Shown: positions 5,177 through 7,425 of the stretch, piece after piece
Layout of the letters: every line of letters starts with the position of its first letter
Numbering within the stretch: the stretch's first letter is position 1
Assembly: GCA_016763875.1 (NCBI GenBank)
Contig: JAESSZ010000972.1
Location: 1-7,425, forward strand
Direction: 5' to 3'
Length of the DNA stretch: 7,425 nucleotides
Source: Nannocystaceae bacterium
GTDB taxonomy: Bacteria; Myxococcota_A; Polyangia; Nannocystales; Nannocystaceae
The notes under the pieces: model-generated
Told to the model about the DNA's origin: nothing
Databases searched by the model: none
Seen by the model: only the letters and a program-made list of their open reading frames with translations
Translations under genes and position numbers: made by a program

Positions 5177-6801
5177 ATTTCCTCGAGCGGATCTTCGACA
5201 ACCTCAAAGACAAACCGGAGCGCGCCAAACTCATCGAGGTGCACGGCGGCAATCTCCAGGGCACCGATGGCGCCGGGATCTTGGATCTGGTGTCGCGGGT
5301 GCGGGCGTACATCGAGAAGGCTGGCGTGGAGCCTGGCGATCGCGTCGCGCTGCTGGCCAGCAACAGCGCACGGTGGGTCGCCGCGGACCTCGCTATTTTA
5401 GCGACTGGGGCCATCGCCGTGCCTCTGTACGACCGCCAAGACCCGGGCGAGTTGGCGGAGATGCTCACCGATGCTGCGCCTAAGCTGCTCATCGTCGGCA
5501 ACGAAAAACTCGCGAAGTCGGTCACCGAGGCGTGGACCGACCACTGCAAAATTGGGACGTTCGATGAGGCATTCGACGACAAACCCAGCAATCGCGGGCT
5601 TCACCCGATAAAAGAAGACGACATCGTCACGATTATCTACACCTCGGGGACCAGTGGCGTCGCCAAGGGGGTGATGCTGTCGCGCGCCAACGTCGACTAC
5701 ATGATCCCCCAGACCATCGGGCGGATCGGCAAAGTCGCTGGAACGCGGAACGGCCCTGACCGGGTCTTCCACTTCCTCCCGTTCTGCTTTGCTGCTTCGC
5801 GCGTGATGCTGTGGACGCAGATGTCGCGGCCCAACCCACTGACGATGTCGACCGACCTCACCAACTTGGTCGTGGAGATGGCGGTGGCCAAGCCGAACTA
5901 CTTTCTCAACGTGCCCGCGGTGCTTGAACGCATTCGCAACGGCGTGGGGGCGAAGCTGGAAGAGCAGGGGGGCGTTGGGCTCGCTCTGTATCAGCGCGGG
6001 GCTGCGGCCTACAAAAAGATGCTGACCGGCGACAACACCTTCTTCGACAACGTCGCGCTTGGTCTGGCCGAGCGTTTGGTGTTCCCGAAGATCAAGGAGA
6101 AGATCGGCCCCAACCTTGAGTTTTTGATCTCTGGATCTGCTCCGCTGACCGAAGACACCCAGCGATGGTTCCAGATGGTCGGTATTCCCGTATACCAGGC
6201 GTACGGCCTGACTGAGACCACGGGTATCGTGACTCTGGATGATCCTCTCAAGGTGCGCCCGGGACGGGTTGGTGTGCCTTTAGACGGCCAAGAACTTCGC
6301 GTGGGCGAAGGCGATGAGTTGCTCGTGCGCGGGCCCAATATCTTCCAGGGGTATTGGGGCAAGGACGAGGAAACCAAGGCCGCCCTTGATGACGACGGCT
6401 GGTTCCACACTGGGGACCAGGTCGAGATCGAGGACGAGAACCTGCGGATCGTTGGGCGGATCAAGAACCTCATCATCCCGGAGTCCGGGCACAACATCGC
6501 CCCTGAGCCGATCGAAGAGCGATTCATGACGCTGTGTCCCAAAGCCGAGAGCTGCATGCTGGTCGGACACGCGCGACCGCATCTGGCCATCATCGTGACG
6601 GGAGACGCGGTGCAGGCCGACATCGATGCCGCGATTGAGACGATCAACGGCGAGGTTCCCCACTACCGCAAGATTCGTAAGTCGTATCGTGCGCGGCAGG
6701 GGTTCTCGGCCGAGAACGGGCTGCTGACCGCAAACCAGAAGCTGCGGCGCCGAATCATTGAGGATCACTTCAAACAGGAGATCGACACGCTTTACGCGTG
6801 A
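5173..6801 (+). CDS. AMP-forming fatty-acid/acyl-CoA ligase
   Basis: The 542-residue product is an ANL-superfamily adenylating enzyme. It would activate a carboxylic acid with ATP to an acyl-AMP and then pass it to CoA or a carrier-protein thiol. The P-loop YTSGTSGVAKG is at 156-166. FLISGSAPL (317-325) and QAYGLTET (342-349) match the long-chain acyl-CoA synthetase group. WFHTGD (410-415) holds the ribose-binding Asp. The hinge GRIKNLI (428-434) leads into a GHNIAPEPIE segment, and the C-terminal adenylation lysine is in LTANQK (518-523, K523). All key motifs are present, so the enzyme looks active. At 542 residues it is shorter than FadD15-type synthetases (about 600). The start at 5173 shares ATGA with the upstream stop, which implies translational coupling. 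Residue 76 is a rare TTA leucine codon. The substrate is not readable; a medium- or long-chain fatty acid is likeliest, and an aryl acid is possible. It is the probable supplier of thioester for the SDR and crotonase of the same operon. Confidence 0.92.
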   Translation: MNFLERIFDNLKDKPERAKLIEVHGGNLQGTDGAGILDLVSRVRAYIEKAGVEPGDRVALLASNSARWVAADLAILATGAIAVPLYDRQDPGELAEMLTDAAPKLLIVGNEKLAKSVTEAWTDHCKIGTFDEAFDDKPSNRGLHPIKEDDIVTIIYTSGTSGVAKGVMLSRANVDYMIPQTIGRIGKVAGTRNGPDRVFHFLPFCFAASRVMLWTQMSRPNPLTMSTDLTNLVVEMAVAKPNYFLNVPAVLERIRNGVGAKLEEQGGVGLALYQRGAAAYKKMLTGDNTFFDNVALGLAERLVFPKIKEKIGPNLEFLISGSAPLTEDTQRWFQMVGIPVYQAYGLTETTGIVTLDDPLKVRPGRVGVPLDGQELRVGEGDELLVRGPNIFQGYWGKDEETKAALDDDGWFHTGDQVEIEDENLRIVGRIKNLIIPESGHNIAPEPIEERFMTLCPKAESCMLVGHARPHLAIIVTGDAVQADIDAAIETINGEVPHYRKIRKSYRARQGFSAENGLLTANQKLRRRIIEDHFKQEIDTLYA

Positions 6802-6806
6802 GGTGG
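6800..6806 (+). promoter_or_regulatory. Ribosome binding site of the crotonase gene
   Basis: GAGGTGG overlaps the TGA stop of the ligase gene (6799-6801) and lies 6 bp before the ATG at 6813. It sets the start of the last gene and suggests translational coupling. Confidence 0.7.
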
Positions 6807-6812
6807 TTTGCG

Positions 6813-7425
6813 ATGATCGAGTGGTCACTCAAGGAGGGCGTGTACGAGCTCGTAATGAGCGCCGAGCCGTGCAACGAGATCGGCGAGACCATGGTCGCCT
6901 CTCTCGAGCGATTCCTGGATGTCGTCGATACCGATTCAGCCCACGCGCTCATCATTCGCAGCGGCTTGAAGTCGGGGTTCTCCGCGGGCGCGGACTTGCG
7001 AGAGCTGTACGCTCAGCTCTCGTCGCGTCCCGAAGAGCAGCACGAAGCGGCGCTGCGCGAGTTCATCGAGCGGATCCACCGCGTGATGGACCGACTGGAC
7101 ATGCTGCCGCTGACGACGATCGGCGTCATCAATGGGGTTTGCTTCGGAGGCGGGTTTGAGCTCGCGCTGACGTGCGACATTCTCATCGCTGAGAAGAACG
7201 CACGGTTCGCGTTCCCAGAGCTTCGGCTGGGCATCATTCCTGGATTTGGCGGTATTCCTCGCTTGCGGCGGGATACCGGCAATGCAGTCGTTCGGGACTT
7301 GTTGCTCACGGGGCGCTCGATCAATGCCAAGAAGGCCCAAAACGTCGGCTTGGTCAGCCAAGTCGTGCCTGTCGGTGGCGGCCTTCGAGCGGCCCGGGCG
7401 ACCGCGCGACAAGCCACCAAGTTCG
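6813..7425 (+). CDS. Enoyl-CoA hydratase/isomerase family protein (crotonase fold), partial
   Basis: The frame opens at an ATG 11 bp after the ligase stop and continues past the right edge; 204 codons are visible of a usual 250-290. The family adds water to, or isomerises, enoyl-thioesters. The first oxyanion-hole segment is SGFSAGADLREL (54-65). The second is NGVCFGGGFELALTCDILIAE (107-127), followed by FAFPELRLGIIPGFGG (132-147). Both catalytic glutamates of classical enoyl-CoA hydratase are present, as E116 (GGGFE) and E136 (PEL), which supports hydration/dehydration chemistry over a Glu-lacking isomerase. TGRSINAKKAQNVGLVSQVV (166-185) is the typical following helix and strand. Start choice rests on the GAGGTGG Shine-Dalgarno and on the first strand aligning with normal crotonase N-termini. 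Within the operon it could process the acyl-CoA made by the ligase. Alternatives are a polyketide-type dehydratase/decarboxylase or a DSF synthase-like (RpfF) enzyme. The missing C-terminus prevents a choice. Confidence 0.9.
   Translation, partial: MIEWSLKEGVYELVMSAEPCNEIGETMVASLERFLDVVDTDSAHALIIRSGLKSGFSAGADLRELYAQLSSRPEEQHEAALREFIERIHRVMDRLDMLPLTTIGVINGVCFGGGFELALTCDILIAEKNARFAFPELRLGIIPGFGGIPRLRRDTGNAVVRDLLLTGRSINAKKAQNVGLVSQVVPVGGGLRAARATARQATKF

Noticed and set aside
5398..5400. Rare TTA leucine codon in the ligase gene as a regulatory switch
   Set aside because: TTA-based control is known from Streptomyces bldA. Nothing here suggests that group, and one rare codon is not evidence of control.
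2555..6801. Olefin (ole) biosynthesis cluster, suggested by an SDR and an AMP ligase together
   Set aside because: No thiolase-like OleA or hydrolase OleB is seen. The SDR has thioester-reductase wording and the ligase keeps the usual acyl-CoA synthetase motifs including the C-terminal lysine.

Overview
The window is GC-rich, with compact coding in strongly GC-ending codons. It carries two secreted lipoproteins of a style common in Myxococcota, especially Nannocystis/Plesiocystis-like groups: a lipobox Cys, then a long Asp/Gly/Ser linker, then a Cys-rich domain with C-x(4-5)-C-x(5)-C-DGFCR modules. A myxobacterial or related deltaproteobacterial chromosome is my best guess. This is inferred from protein style, not from a marker gene.

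Left part (1-2290): the cell-envelope region. A reading frame with a convincing signal peptide runs leftwards off the window edge (1-171, minus). Divergent from it is a 422-residue lipoprotein with two CxxCH haem-binding motifs (204-1472, plus). Converging on that gene, 29 bp away, is a second lipoprotein of unknown function (1502-2290, minus). No intrinsic terminator is visible between the two.

Middle (2291-2554): a 264-bp divergent intergenic region. It holds a weak sigma70-like promoter candidate, a short dyad, and two different tandem micro-duplications lying back to back just before the first gene of the right-hand operon.

Right part (2555 to beyond 7425): four tightly spaced plus-strand genes, almost certainly one transcript. 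In order they encode a thioester-reductase-type SDR, a polysaccharide pyruvyl transferase family protein, an AMP-forming acyl-CoA/fatty-acid ligase and a crotonase-fold enoyl-CoA hydratase (cut by the window end). Gaps are 15 bp, a 4-bp ATGA overlap and 11 bp, with Shine-Dalgarno sequences before genes 2-4. The ligase would activate a carboxylic acid, the crotonase would act on the acyl thioester, and the SDR could reduce a thioester to an aldehyde or alcohol. A pyruvyl-transferase-fold enzyme embedded among lipid enzymes is the odd element. It suggests a specialised lipid, glycolipid or secondary-metabolite pathway whose remaining genes lie to the right of the window.

No tRNA, rRNA, CRISPR array, insertion sequence or transposase was seen.
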